A DNA stretch of 64,000 bases from Neodiprion pinetum. Its lineage: Eukaryota > Arthropoda > Insecta > Hymenoptera > Diprionidae. The stretch lies in contig NC_060236.1 of assembly GCF_021155775.2 (NCBI RefSeq), forward strand, positions 23,760,238-23,824,237, written 5' to 3'. Below are positions 38,058-49,932 of the stretch, in pieces. The notes below the pieces were generated by a model. The model was given only the letters and a program-made list of their open reading frames with translations, ran no database searches and was not told the DNA's origin. The position numbers were made by a program, and so were the translations under genes. Numbering within the stretch: the stretch's first letter is position 1; each line of letters opens with the position of its first letter.

Positions 38058-38593
38058 CTGGAAAACAGAAGAAAAATATAGGCATGTGTATATGGGGCAT
38101 TTTTGGTCATTTAAGACTGCAAGTCACGACCCTCGGATCGTTCTCAACTTCATTCTCCTGTTCTTAATACATACGTTACATGACATCACGAAATAATACA
38201 ATTTACAAAGTCTTAAGTTACAACAAAAAGATAAATAAATAAATAAAAACTTCCTGGTAATCGTGTGGGTAGAGAAATCACAGTTTGCTTTATTTGATCA
38301 TTATAACATTCAAACACGAAATTTTTGGCGGCTAAAAGGCATGGATTCAGTTTGAATGATGCGAGAGAATGAATTCTAAAGAAAAAGAGAAACATAAAAA
38401 ATTAAGAAGAGTGAAAGGGAGCTCAAGCATAATCAGAAGTAAAGATCCCTAGTGTCGTGATTTTACAGCTCGTGTTCTCATCCAGACAAAGATATGGGGG
38501 ATATAATTCGTAACACGATAATTTCAACAGTTAACCTGGAAATACACACTCACATGGTTATTTTTATGAAGCACGGCTCGTCGAGAATGCCTT

Positions 38594-38705
38594 TATATAA
38601 GCAGGTAGGTACTATGAAACGACTATTTAATGATATCTATTACCACATGCCTCAAGTATGGCCATTTCTGTGCTGGGCACCTCGTTAAGGATGCCTTTAT
38701 ATAAG
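38594..38705 (+). promoter_or_regulatory. Tandemly duplicated lipase 2 promoter (two TATATAAG boxes)
   Basis: TATATAAG occurs at 38594-38601 and again at 38698-38705, each followed by AGGTAGGTACTATGAAA and then a CTCAAGTATGGC start context. The unit of about 104 bp is repeated once; lipase 1 has a single copy. The upstream unit has its own ATG (38659) followed by an open frame that diverges from the lipase signal peptide. Confidence 0.7.
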
Positions 38706-38761
38706 TAGGTAGGTACTATGAAATGACTATTTTATAATATCTACTACCACATTCCTCAAGT

Positions 38762-41254
38762 ATGGCCCGATTCAGAGCTTCAAAAAGTGCCGTCGTACTC
38801 GCAGTGACTGTTTTTGGCTCCATGGTAAGCGGTAAGTCGATCAATGAGACACTAACTGGGTAACTACTTCCAAAGCATGGATAATGTTTTATTTTTGCTC
38901 TTTTTCTTAACGATTTCTTATTTTTTACCGAGCTTTATACCAAAAATTGTTGTTCAAGAAACTTTTTTTTCCTCAAGGTATTCTCTGCCAGAGCAATGTT
39001 ACTAAACTGATATCAGGAATAGTCCCCTCATGCGTAATAGGAGCTAACCACATAAAATATATCATTTATAACAGGTACGGTATCAAAGGTCAAAGACAGG
39101 AGTTACAATAGCATGTACTTAAAGATCAGAAACTGCGTATTCACTTTGCTTCATAACTTAATCACCGTGTGACGATTATGGAAGTTCGACAGTTGGTCTG
39201 ACTTCTGAACCAACCTCCTTATCCTGGAAAATATTCTACGGAAATGAGGTATGCAACATCATTTCAGCATATTTGAAATGATACACTGTCGTCAAGTGTA
39301 GGAGGTTGACAAAATCAGAGCACGCACCACTTAATCTATATCGCTGCTCCTGCAGCGAGTCATATGAATAACATTTCATTGCGCGCAAGACGTAAACCAC
39401 GAAAAAGTTCTGTATTATATTTTGGCGCAGGGCTGAGAATCAAATTATCGATGTCTGAATGATTTTAGTAATTTTAGATGAAGAATTTAAAGTTCAGGCA
39501 TTAATCCCACGTAAGCTGACTATTGACCCTCAGTTCCTCGATAATTTATACCATGGTGAACTTCATTCTCCAGAAACAACCCAACGAACGGTGTGATCGT
39601 CGATCTGAAATCTAAAAGGTTACCAGTGGAAAGTGGTCTACCGGTAGTTTTTCTAGTTCACGGGTTCACTTCCGAAGCGAACAACTCGCGCTACCGAAAT
39701 CTGAGGCAAACTTGGCTTGAAAAGGTTGTTCCAACAAGTCAATTAATAGCATTGCGATACTAGGCAAGAAATTAAGGAACTGAATTTACAGTTACCACCA
39801 TATGTTGAACTGTCTTATATCTAGTACGACGTTAACATGATTGCTGTTGATTGGAAAGAAGGAGCATGTTCCGGAGGGATTTCGCTTACCCAGTATCTGA
39901 GCTACCCCAAATCCATCGAGAACGCCTACGAAGTCGGAGCGAACATCGCGCAGTACGTAATTAATTACTTTAGTATGGATGAAAATATTTTAGTGCAAAT
40001 GTTTTTTGAAATACTCTGATGGTTAGTGTATTTTTCTTTGTTTTCGACTGAAAATTGTTTCCGAACTTCCAGCGAGAAGCAACCATTGACCGAAACCGAA
40101 TTCATTCGTTGCTTATCCTAGACTGCACTACCAGACCAACTCAGAACTTAACTTAATCACCTTCGATTTCCGATTTAATGATTTCTCATGCCTAAGCATT
40201 TGTTCTTTCCGAACCAAAGTCTTTCGAAAGAAGTTTCATATCGTTTATAAAAATATTCGATGACTCTGGAAAACCCTGTTAGGGAGTGAAGACAAATCTT
40301 AGTTAAACATGGATCTTTATCGATTAGTTTTCAGATCTCGATTTTGTTTATCTTGTCCAAAGAATGTTAGTTCGTTCCTGAATGATTTCATCATTACGCA
40401 ATTGCACCCTCCGAGAACTATTCTCTAACACTGTTTGAATTGGTCGACAGATTCATCGCTAAACTTATAAGGTACTATGGTATTGCCTTGAAGAATATGC
40501 TCATGGTTGGGCACAGTCTGGGCGCACACGTGGTTGGATTTGCAGGGAAGGAGTTGCAGAGAAAAAAGATTGGGACAATTCCTCAGATTATTGCCCTGGA
40601 CCCAGCAGGACCAGGTTTCTTGACCAGTCCGTGCTCGAACAGAGTTTGCAAGACGGACGCTGACTTTCTTCAGGTATTTCACACCTCGGATCTGGGCATC
40701 ATCTGGCCTTTGGGAAACGACGATTTTTACTTTAATGGCGGGCATGTTCAGCCTAGATGTGAGTTACACTATGTGCTGTATCAACGTGAACATACCTTCA
40801 ATTAGCGCGGAAATATTCTTGAATGATTCGGCAGGTTCACTGACAAATTTGTCTTGTTCACATGGCAAATCGGTCGACTACTTGACCTACTCGTTCGAGG
40901 ATTCTGCCTGCAATTTTATTGGCAGGAAGTGGATCTGGTTTGTATCAAGGAAAATAATACGTGCTGGAATTCTTTCAGCGTAAACGGCTCGTGATCATTT
41001 TCAATTTTTCACACAGGTTAACCGATACTCCTCCAAAGCTTGAGTGTTCTAACTCCACGTGCTCTGTACCGGGAATAAATGCCTATAAGTACCCAGCCAG
41101 AGGATCGTTTTATGTTGACACAATGAATTTGACGTCATCTTGCCGTGAGTACCCAAAATGCGTTCGTCTACCTGATTTGGAAGAACAGTTTTTCCCAAAA
41201 GAAGTGGGCTTCGTTATCGCCGCGGCTTCTGGTACAGAGAAGAACTTCCGATGA
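38762..41254 (+). CDS. Secreted lipase / phospholipase A1-like protein 2
   Basis: Tandem paralogue of lipase 1. Exons 38762-38831 (signal peptide MARFRASKSAVVLAVTVFG), 38978-39074, 39574-39724, 39825-39952, 40451-40758, 40835-40937, 41017-41254; every internal exon has the same length as in copy 1, total 364 aa. The catalytic triad is Ser171 (GHSLG), Asp199 (LDPAGP) and His261 (CSHGK), with VHGF at the oxyanion site and an even number of cysteines around the short lid. The C-terminus ends ...FVIAAASGTEKNFR and represents the unframeshifted form. Exon 4 is almost identical between copies, while exons 1-3 and 7 have diverged more. Preceded by a doubled promoter. Predicted extracellular; substrate (phospholipid or neutral lipid) cannot be decided from sequence. 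Confidence 0.87.
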
Positions 41255-42624
41255 GGAAACGTGGAAATCGACTATTCGTTAACGTTGGTGATCCGGCGAT
41301 GGTCCAACGGACAATGTCACGACGCAGGTCTTAATATTGTGCTAAGAATTTTAAAACAAAAATTATCAATCAAGCTGCCACAGTCTTTTCTTAATTTCAA
41401 TCGAGGAATTTCCAGATTTCAATGCTTTGTTTTGCTATACAGCCAGATTTGTTTTTATTTTTTATCACCTTTAATTTATTATTTTGCAAGAGTATTTTCG
41501 AAATTTTCCTAACTTCCCGTAATTTTCAAATTTTAGTCACAAATCGGAGTATTAAGTTTCAGTGAAAAATCGCTATCTACAGTAAAAAAAAACCCACTTA
41601 TTTTTATTTCTAATATCTGTATATTTTTCCTATTTAAATGGTTGCGAAAGGTGTATTCACAAAGAGTCACGCAAGTGACTTCACATTATGCTAATAAAAA
41701 GTTCTTATTCATAACATTACAAAGTTCAGTGAATAACAACATTCGTTTGTGATTACAAATTTTCTGCCTGACCTACCCGAACTAAGTAATATTACGAATT
41801 ATAACATATAAATTCATTTCCTTGTAGGTGTGATGAATAAATCTGAAAAAATTCACAATAACTACTTTCAAACATGTAGTACTAAAATATTTATGGCCAA
41901 TGATAAGCGATATCCGAACAAATCCAAAAATAGTCCCCGATCTGTTGGAGAATGCCTCACAAGCCAAATCGGAATTAAATTGCGATCCATGACAATCTAA
42001 CTTTGATATTGAGTATGTTGTTACTAGCCTGCAAATCAAGTCGTTAGTGAACGTTTGAAATGCACGGCAAAAATTTATCACGTCGCCACGGCATAAAAGC
42101 AATGTAATTTTATGGTACGTGTAACCGTCATCATGCTTGTACTAATTATTATAACGATATAGTTTTGTCCACACATAAGTATTAGCGCAGCAAGCGGTGC
42201 ACATGATTACAATATAGTACTAGAATAAAATGAACCAGTTGGAAAATAGTAGAGTGTGTAGCACTAGTAAACGTATGAATTTTCGAGTGATACTGAACAG
42301 AATGATGAAAAGTCTACAGCAATACTCGTGCAACACATTATACGACCATTCTTTTTATATCTTTCCATTTGTGATACTGTTTTTAATGGTTTCGTAACCA
42401 CATTAAACTCGAACGTGTATTTGTGGTGCTCTCCAAGAATAAGATCATTTCAGACGCTAAAATTGAACGCTATCGGTCTAATGATACGATTCGCAAACTT
42501 TTACTTGTGAATATCATTCACATTCGTACGGTTGAGTATTCTATCAATTGTTCCAAACATGTGCATAGTACAAAAAAAAATTAGGGCTACAAAAGTGACT
42601 ATTTTTCCGTATTGTCGTTAATAC
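41255..42624. other. Convergent intergenic region, lipase 2 / ionotropic receptor
   Basis: Non-coding. It contains the empty target site of the left-block solo LTR near 42030. Open frames here are short and unsupported. Confidence 0.6.
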
Positions 42625-45600
42625 CTAATACCCTTCTATCTCCTTTTTGCGTTGACGAGTCGATTTTTGTGCATCGTACAACTCTTTCAGGAAAACCAAT
42701 CCGCTTATCGCGAGTCCAATCGCCAGAATGTAAAACGTTCCCTGCACCTGGCCAACTGTCATCTTCACTGGATCGTGGGTCACTAAGTTGTCTGTGGAGC
42801 AGCATTAAACTCTTGTCGATAATATTGAAAATAGTGAGCATCGTTGTCACGCAAGTTTAATTACCGCTGTGAACAGCCAACTGAGTACGTATATCAAGGT
42901 GCTGTTGAACGACGTCGGTTCCCCAGTAAGAAGGGATTCCTGACGCCTGAATCTCAAGTATACGCCGAGTATACCACTGCGTGTACGGTGAACTTTTTCG
43001 CAGCATTGCTACACAATATTCGAAATTAATGTCGGTTCTCATCATGTGCATTTTCTCAATTGCATCACTGCTGAGGTAGTCTTGGATGCTGTAAAGACCT
43101 ACGAATAAGTAATTACTGTGATTATAACCAGTGTTCTACGAACAAGGTTATCAAGGTACCGCTTTTGATCAACTTGAAAAAAGAATTCTCCGATTGGTTT
43201 TTACCACCAGGAAGTCGCTCGATTGGAAAGGCCCAATCATTTTTGGCAGCATTTCTGGCCAGTTCCGCTGGAGTTAGCACACGAAAGTTTTTTACCAGGG
43301 TCCGCATTTCCGGCTCCTCGGCATTGATGATTGAGTAGAGCCAGGACTCGTGATTTCCTGCCCATGAAATCCCACTCGCCGCTAATTCCTTTGCTGTATC
43401 TATCGGTGCTTTGAATCTAAGATAAAATAAGTTCGATAATCAAACAGAATAAAGAGATTTTCGGTCTTTCGAATAGTTAAATTTGAAATATAGTGGTTTG
43501 GAAAATTAATAATCGATGTGTTTTATCGTTTCATGCTCGGTTCCGCTCCAAAACGTCAGGTTACAAACACTTGGAGTATAACCTCGACGCTGATTCCGAC
43601 GCTGGTCCGCAGGATTGCTATAATACCATTGTTTACAACCAAATGCACGTATACATTTACTCGCCTAGGTATCGTCATAGCAGATGCTAGGCTGCTTCCG
43701 TAAGCAGTGGCAAGCAGCAACGACACGACTAGGAGAGTCATTGCCAGGGCGGCCCACGAAGGTCTGTTGGGTTCCTTGACAAGGCCCTGCAGCAGCATCA
43801 CTCCAACCACCGTCAGCACGATCTCGCTCAGGTTCACTTTGGAAGAATCTGCACAAAACCATATTTTCATATAACGCCGGACCCAACTTCTTATTCGAGT
43901 AAAATCACTGCGATAACTCGATGATATACACGTCGCGTTGAGTTGTTCTTGCACTTACTCTCGAACCTTACGAAGCTTTCACCCCGTATTACTATTCCAG
44001 TGAAAGCAATGGATACGAATATCATGGTTATGAAGGTGGCCCAGAGTGACGGGGCGAATGGAAAGATTGGCGACAACCATTGCGGGATCCGTTTTGGTTC
44101 AGGGACAAAGCACGCCATTCCCGCACGATAAGAAGGCGCGGTAAAATCCAGGAAACGAAACTCGTGGTGCCAGGACCACAAGGCAGCTGGAAAACAGAAG
44201 AAAAATATAGGCATGTGTATATGGGGCATTTTTGGTCATTTAAGACTGCAGATCACGACCCTCGGATCGTTCTCAACTTCATTCTCCTGTTCTTAATACA
44301 TACGTTACATGACATCACGAAATAATACAATTTACAAAGTCTTACGTTGCAACAAAAAAAAAGCGTTTGAAAAGTCATTTGACAGCTCGAGCCGTTATGC
44401 AGACAAAGAATTTTTGTAGTGACACAATTTTTGTAGTCAGGCACGGCAGGTAGACCTGATTCCTAACGAGCAATATGACGAAAATCGTTCTGGAAAAGTA
44501 AGTAAAAATTCCGTCTTTAATCTATGAAATTAATTTTCAACAAATATTACGATATTAGTCGCTGACGCTTCACCACTAATTATTATTAGTCATCGTACCA
44601 ACGGAAAAAAAGTGCAATTGATAGCAATCCTTGCTTTTTTCAACTTCCACGACTACATCAAAAAGCTTTATTTCTGCTAAAGTTAATCATGAGATACTAA
44701 TGAATATGTAATGTTTAATGGGACCTGATTATTAGCAATTACAGGTTTTGTAATCTAAAATGTTGAGAAACGCTCCAGACAAGATTTATTGATTAAAAAA
44801 TGCAGGTGATATCAGCGCAGAAACTGTTCATCAATGACTGTGATAAATTGATCATTACCTATTCCCACGTCGGCTTTGTCCTCGACTAAGTTTCCAAGAA
44901 CTCCATTTCCGGTGAGGTTTTCGTTGATGACACCCCACAAGTCCTCGTTGTCGACGACCGGTTTCAAAGAGCAGTTGTGGAGTTTTGCAAATTCCACGGC
45001 AAATCGCCATTCGGCACCATCAAATCGGTAGCTACAACAGTTTCCAACAACAATGCCCATGGAAAAGAAAGGATGATACACAATGACAAATGCGTTAAGA
45101 TTGTCTGAATCACAACAAAAAACTTCAAGTACTAATTTTGTCTGACCTCGCAGTTTTGGTCCCAAATAACCCTTTAGCGAATATCGTAGAAAAATTGGAA
45201 TATTCGAGAAATAGGTATCTCTATGACTATGGTTACATATTTTTAGAACGAAAATCTGGAAAAAGCTGAAAACGTTCAGACTTTCAAATACAGATTTGAA
45301 AATCAGGAATTGTGCTGAAAAAAATATCAATGTTAGCTGCAGAAATAAATGACAGTATGAAAAATCATTCTGTATTCTGAAGGTACATAGATTTGATAAA
45401 TTTTAGGGATGACTGAAAAAAAGATGCCAACGGCACGCGGTGTTCCCAAGCGGTCACCCATCCAAGTACTGACCGCGCCCAATGTTGCCTAACTTCGGTG
45501 ATCGGACGAGAACCGGTGCTTTCAACATGGTATGGCCGTTGCCGATAGAAAAGCTTTTTTACTTTATCAAGTTGGTCAAAAAATATGAAAAATATCACGG

Positions 45601-47668
45601 ATGTCCTCGAGACAGAGCCTTACAACTAATGATTATAATTTCCCATAGGCGTTTTCCCTAAAGTCTATTGTAACTTGATCTCCGTAAAGTTGCCGAGATA
45701 AGCGTTTGAAGCTATACGGAATCGTCTATGTTCGCATGAAATAAATAAGAAAAGCTTGACGGCATATAAAACCCTTCAAAATAAACAGCCCTATCCATCT
45801 CATAATCGTTTAGAGATTTTAGGGAATCCTTATTTCTTGTGATGATTCCAGTCCAAAGATTTCCAAAGAAAATGATCAAGCGTCTTTGCGTTACAATTTC
45901 GTCGTACCTCGCCGTCATTAATCGATGACGAAAAGTCGATTGAAAATCGATTTTATTACATATTGTAGAGTGTTAGAAGGAGTATTATTAGAACATTCGT
46001 GAAATCATGGTTCGTGTATGCTCAACTATTGGCTTTGAATATTTGGTTTCAACGTCACGTTAGTTGCATTTCCTCTAGCCGGTAACAAGTCAAAGAAAAG
46101 AGCACTTTGCGATACCAAGTCAAAAAATCAGTAGACAGAAAATCCAGAGTTAAATGATTCTTATTGATAGTCAAATTCAAGCGGTTATATTCGAACTGCG
46201 GAGTCATCGCTCTAGTAGTATAAAATCATTTTACTCACTTTTCGCCTTCGTTATCGATCATCACATTATATGGTGGATAGTCGAACGCTGCAATTCTCAG
46301 AATTTTTCTCTCAAGGTTTCTGACCTTGTCCGGAAAAAGATTCGCCGCAAGCTTGAATTTTCTGTTTTCCACTTCATACGTGTCCAGAAGAATTTCCTGT
46401 CCGCCCACATCGTCTGGGCCGGAAAAGCGATGCGTGAACAGATCCACGTCACCGGTCCGATTATTCGGAACGGCAAAAATTACGTCGGTAACATGCTGCA
46501 CAGATTCTCCGTGTAAAATTGATTGGAAATCGAAATTACCGGTATCGAGGACCTCCGACTGCAGCCACGTAGAGCTTTCGCTGATCTGGACGATTGTTGG
46601 TAGAAAAATAAATCTGCGCTGGGTTCTTGATATCACGTGAACAAACGTTTTCTCTATAAGCCGAAACTGTGTCTCAGGATTTTCGGCCTGCACGAGGTAT
46701 CTATGCAAATTTAAACAATAACCTTCTTTACCACTGGTATCTTCAATCTTTTCTAGAGAAGCTAGACAGTTTGTACGTTTTTTTTTTTTTTTCTCGAAAT
46801 CGATCCTCGCTGGAAAAAGTTACGTTAGTTACCATTGACTTATCAATTGAACTCCAATTTTGACACGTAATGAATCCAATGGCGCTGAATTTCATCCTCG
46901 GGATTGGGAATGACTTGTTTTTATAATGAGCAATGACTAATGGGCTTGCTGGTAATAATTATATTGTGGGTCCAGAGGTTGAGTTCAATTTTATTTAGAA
47001 CTGTATTCCACACAAGAGAGCCAAGTTTTGTACGTTAATAAGCTGTCGTCTAAGCCTTGGCTTGTGGGTTCAATACCTATACCATAATATTTGTAGCCAT
47101 CCTGTTTAGATAGTGTACAACAATCGTGTCACATTGAAATCTTCAACGGAACAATCGTTAAGTCAATTGCCGAGGAGCTGATTGCTTCAAAACTTTGCTT
47201 TGGAATGAAATCGTTCACAATTGTGTTGACAGCACAACATCGCCATTGATTCTATACACGTTCCATCTCGCAATTAAAGGTAAATCAAAAATGGACGCAT
47301 CACGATGAAGCGAATCGTTACTCGTGAATGATGACCAACGTAACTATTCACAGCAATGAAATTACGTACCCGGTGCACCCTAATTCGAGGACCGGCGCTA
47401 GAACGTCTTTCTTGTAACGCTCTTCGGAAGTCAAGCTCGCGTTTGTCAAACTCTCTGCACTTTTCTGACTATAAGCGCTCACGTAGACTGTCGGAACAGA
47501 ACCGGATGCCACGTATCCACTCGCCGAAATTATAACCACGCAACGATCGTTCATGTAAGTTTCAATCAAGGTGTCCGCAATCTCGTTCAACCGATCCGGA
47601 GTTACAATTTCAATTGCGATTGACGCGCTATAAACGAGTGCAATTCGAAATAGCAGAACCGTTAACAT
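42625..47668 (-). CDS. Ionotropic receptor (IR), complete 8-exon gene
   Basis: Variant ionotropic glutamate receptor of the insect chemosensory IR family, a ligand-gated cation channel subunit of sensory dendrites. Minus-strand exons: 47668-47370, 46700-46239, 45031-44859, 44186-43959, 43848-43665, 43416-43205, 43098-42865, 42782-42625. They sum to 1950 nt, 649 aa plus stop, all phases consistent. Signal peptide MLTVLLFRIALVYSAS; divergent amino-terminal region to about 235; lobe S1 from LRIAAFDYPPYNVM through DGAEWRFAVEFAK to ADVGIA; TM1 about 359-376 after FVPEPKRIPQWL; pore NLSEIVLTVLGVML; TM3 ending SSLASAMTIPR; lobe S2 from FKAPIDTAKELAASG; last helix TFYILAIGLAISGLVFL; short basic tail. 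Intron 5 (43664-43417) uses a GC donor (CTAG|GCGAGT); the family junction PR|FKAP allows no GT alternative. Intron 2 contains a 5S rRNA gene. It does not look like IR25a or IR8a by size, so it is probably a divergent tuning receptor; ligand unknown. Confidence 0.85.
44358..44858 (-). other. Remainder of IR intron 3
   Basis: Part of intron 3 (44187-44858) outside the duplicated block. Nothing else recognised. Confidence 0.5.
45032..46238 (-). other. IR intron 2 (hosts the 5S rRNA gene)
   Basis: Donor AAAA|GTGAGT at 46239/46238 and acceptor TTGTTGTAG before 45031, phase 2. Apart from the 5S gene I see nothing else in it. Confidence 0.7.
45426..45543 (-). rRNA. 5S ribosomal RNA gene
   Basis: The minus strand reads as a full-length 5S rRNA of about 118-120 nt, from GGCAACGGCCATACC at the 5' end to ACCGCGTGCCGTTGGC at the 3' end. 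It includes the TCTCGTCCGATCACCGAAG core, an A-box region, a C-box (GGATGGGTGACCGCTTGGGA) and complementary ends. It is followed at once by a T7 run, a Pol III terminator (plus 45417-45423). A few bases differ from the usual insect sequence (for example GGCAACATTGGGC). It could be an active dispersed 5S gene or a recent 5S-derived pseudogene; the intact boxes and terminator favour a gene. It lies inside IR intron 2 on the same strand as the host. Confidence 0.9.
46701..47369 (-). other. IR intron 1
   Basis: Donor CCGG|GTACGT after 47370 and acceptor TTTGCATAG before 46700, phase 2. No additional feature seen. Confidence 0.65.
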
Positions 47669-47828
47669 GATGGTATCGCGACAAAAGGCTTACTGTGACA
47701 CGGTTGGAAAAGAAAAGTAATGACACAATCCAGTTTCAGACACAGATTGAGATATGGGTGGACGTTTATGAAACGTACAGACGAAAGCTGGACTTGGTGA
47801 ACTGCGAATTTGCAAAAGCAACGAATTC

Positions 47829-47839
47829 CTTATATACCT
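47829..47839 (-). promoter_or_regulatory. IR gene TATA box
   Basis: The minus strand reads GGTATATAAGG, about 165 bases upstream of the IR ATG. An initiator-like GCAGTTC lies about 33 bases downstream (A near 47803), giving an inferred 5'UTR of about 135 nt. Confidence 0.5.
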
Positions 47840-47899
47840 AAACCCTTTGCGTGCGCAGACCACGCCATTTGACAAGTCGATAAAATTCATACACGTGAC

Positions 47900-49288
47900 T
47901 TTGTAAAAGTAAGACGAATCAACGGAAACACAAAAGACCGTTCGAACACAACTTTGATTTGCAATTCACTTCTGAATAAGTCATAAGCGGTGAGAAGATA
48001 GCGATAGTGAATCGTTAAAAAGTAGGACAGGTTGAGCGAATGAGTATATACCGCCATATTTGTTTAATGGTTTTACGTATTTATTACCTTAAATCAACAC
48101 ATCAATTTTTATTTCCTCCAATAGATCATTAAATTGAACGAGTTCTGAGGGAGTTTAAGTTTGCACTAGATTTGCTGCACTAAAGTAATCCGTCAGAGTT
48201 ACGCGATAAATATGATTAGGTAATCGCTGCAAAAATGTGAGGATCGATCGTCGGAAAGACCGATCGTTGATCGACACCCGCAGTGCGGATGTGCAAATTT
48301 AGACACTTTGAGCGGTGTATCTTCAAGTAAACTTTGGATCACGGTCTGAAAAGACACCGGATTATTACTGCATGGAGTATACTCTGTCAATAAATACGTT
48401 TGTTCTGCTTGTTAACATACGATGTACAGTTGCATCATGGTGAAATAGTTACAATACGCTAAGTTTGCGTAGGAGGGTTACGGTGAAGAAACGTTATGAA
48501 TTATCTATCACTGTCTCAATTGTGTCAAAATCTTGATATTGAAAACCGAGGTCATTTATTATACATGGTATTGTTTTTGACGTCATCGAATTTTCTTATA
48601 TCAATTTTTTTCGTGTCTTTGACTACGAATATATTACTGTAGCAAATTTTCTTTACAACGGCGTGAAAAGGGTGAAATATTCGGTAAGAAACTCGTTTCA
48701 TTCAAAAACGGTATCCGCGTCGAGAGAGAACAAGTGAGACGATACCGCCACAGTCGAAGTACGACGATAAGAAAAATAAAATTTAACAACCTACAGACTG
48801 TGATCGTTTTAATTTATTACAGGGATCAAAAATAGCGTTGAATCGGTCGAACATGACAACAAATCAGTAAACATATTGGCTTTCTTATAGAGTAATTTTT
48901 TTTCTTTCAATATCGAACCGGGATATTTAATCTGAATATCGGTTTGTTTGTGATTCAAATTAAAAATAAGGATGCTGCGAGCGATATTTCATTTCATACT
49001 ACGAACTACAACTCAGAGTGTATAATAATTACAATATTTTATGAAATATCGATTAAAAAAGACATTGAGGAAAGCATCTTGTACAGCTTGTGTATATTTA
49101 TAGATATATGTATGTATTTTATATATATATATATATATGTATATGTGTGTTTGACGTTATCACTTTTATGCCCGACAACATAAACAATGTACCTTTGCCT
49201 TCTTACTTTCTCTCTCTCTCTCTCACTCACTCTTTTCAATTAGTATACACTCGAATGTTTGTTTATCTGTATACAGTATATATATATA
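47900..49288. other. Intergenic, microsatellite-bearing
   Basis: No gene seen. A run of TA/TG dinucleotides occurs at 49119-49149 and a CT run at 49209-49223. Confidence 0.5.
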
Positions 49289-49550
49289 TTAGGGTGGTCC
49301 TTAAAGAGGTCATTTTGGAATTTTACCGGCTCGCCTACCAAATCGTCCAAGATAATAATAAAAAAAAAAAAAAAACTCCCTATTTTTTAAGATTTCCATC
49401 CCAACATTACGCCGTGTCCCAAAGAGGGTGGATTTCCCCATTCGCCCCTCTCACGGGCACATTTGATTTCGACGAAACTCGGTACTCTATAGTGAAAGTA
49501 GAAATTAAAAAGTAGAAATTCTATAGTGACCTTTTTAAGAATCATCCTAA
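49289..49550. mobile_element. MITE, 262 bp, TIRs beginning TTAGGGTGG / TTAGGATGA
   Basis: The left end TTAGGGTGGTCCTTAAAGAG (49289-) matches the minus-strand right end TTAGGATGATTCTTAAAAAG (from 49550) over about 36 bases, with a second shared block (GAATTT) further in. There is no coding capacity. It is inserted in a TA-rich microsatellite, which hides the target duplication. Confidence 0.6.
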
Positions 49551-49767
49551 TGTACAATAATGTACATGTATACGTATATACGTATATTTATATAATATGT
49601 AATATGCTTGCGTGTAGTCGCATGTGCGTACACAGCACGTGCACATATTAAGGAAATATTCACTATGAATCTTGAATATTTATGTACACACATCAAAGGG
49701 TCCTGCAATGCACGCGATTTCGCGTCCCTGCATCACAGTTTAAATTGCACTTGTTCTTCGGTAGAAT

Positions 49768-49810
49768 ATATATATATATATGTATATATGTAGTATATAT
49801 ATATATATAG
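49768..49810. repeat. AT dinucleotide microsatellite
   Basis: Two runs of TA repeats separated by a short GTA-containing spacer. Simple sequence between the MITE and the foldback element. Confidence 0.8.
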
Positions 49811-49932
49811 TCCTTGTTAATCCTATTATTTATATTATTACAATGATTATAATTAGTAACCGCATCGGTATTACCGTTGTTACGCTTATCACCGGAACAA
49901 TTATAACAATCGGTAATCACATTATATATATA

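Larger units (their letters stand above)
31800..38228. repeat. Segmental duplication, left block (lipase 1 + receptor 3' half)
   Basis: Homologous to 38500-44357. Homology starts upstream of the lipase promoter (GTAACACGAT...), covers lipase exons and introns, the 3' flank and receptor exons 4-8. It stops at an A/ATAA-rich tract near 38228 (ACAACAAAAAGATAAATAAA) corresponding to about 44357. The offset is 6816 at the lipase start and 6129 at the receptor, the difference being mainly the 968-bp solo LTR and the 346-bp receptor deletion. Confidence 0.85.
38500..44357. repeat. Segmental duplication, right block (lipase 2 + receptor exons 4-8)
   Basis: Partner of 31800-38228. The parent receptor continues beyond 44357 into exons 1-3, which the left block lacks. 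This block is therefore the source orientation for the receptor, and the left block is the incomplete copy. Confidence 0.85.

Noticed and set aside
45365..45598. 77-codon minus-strand ORF
   Set aside because: It is a read-through of the 5S rRNA gene.
47041..47090. B-box-like GGTTCAATACC near 47068
   Set aside because: No paired T-stem or A-box upstream, so not a tRNA.
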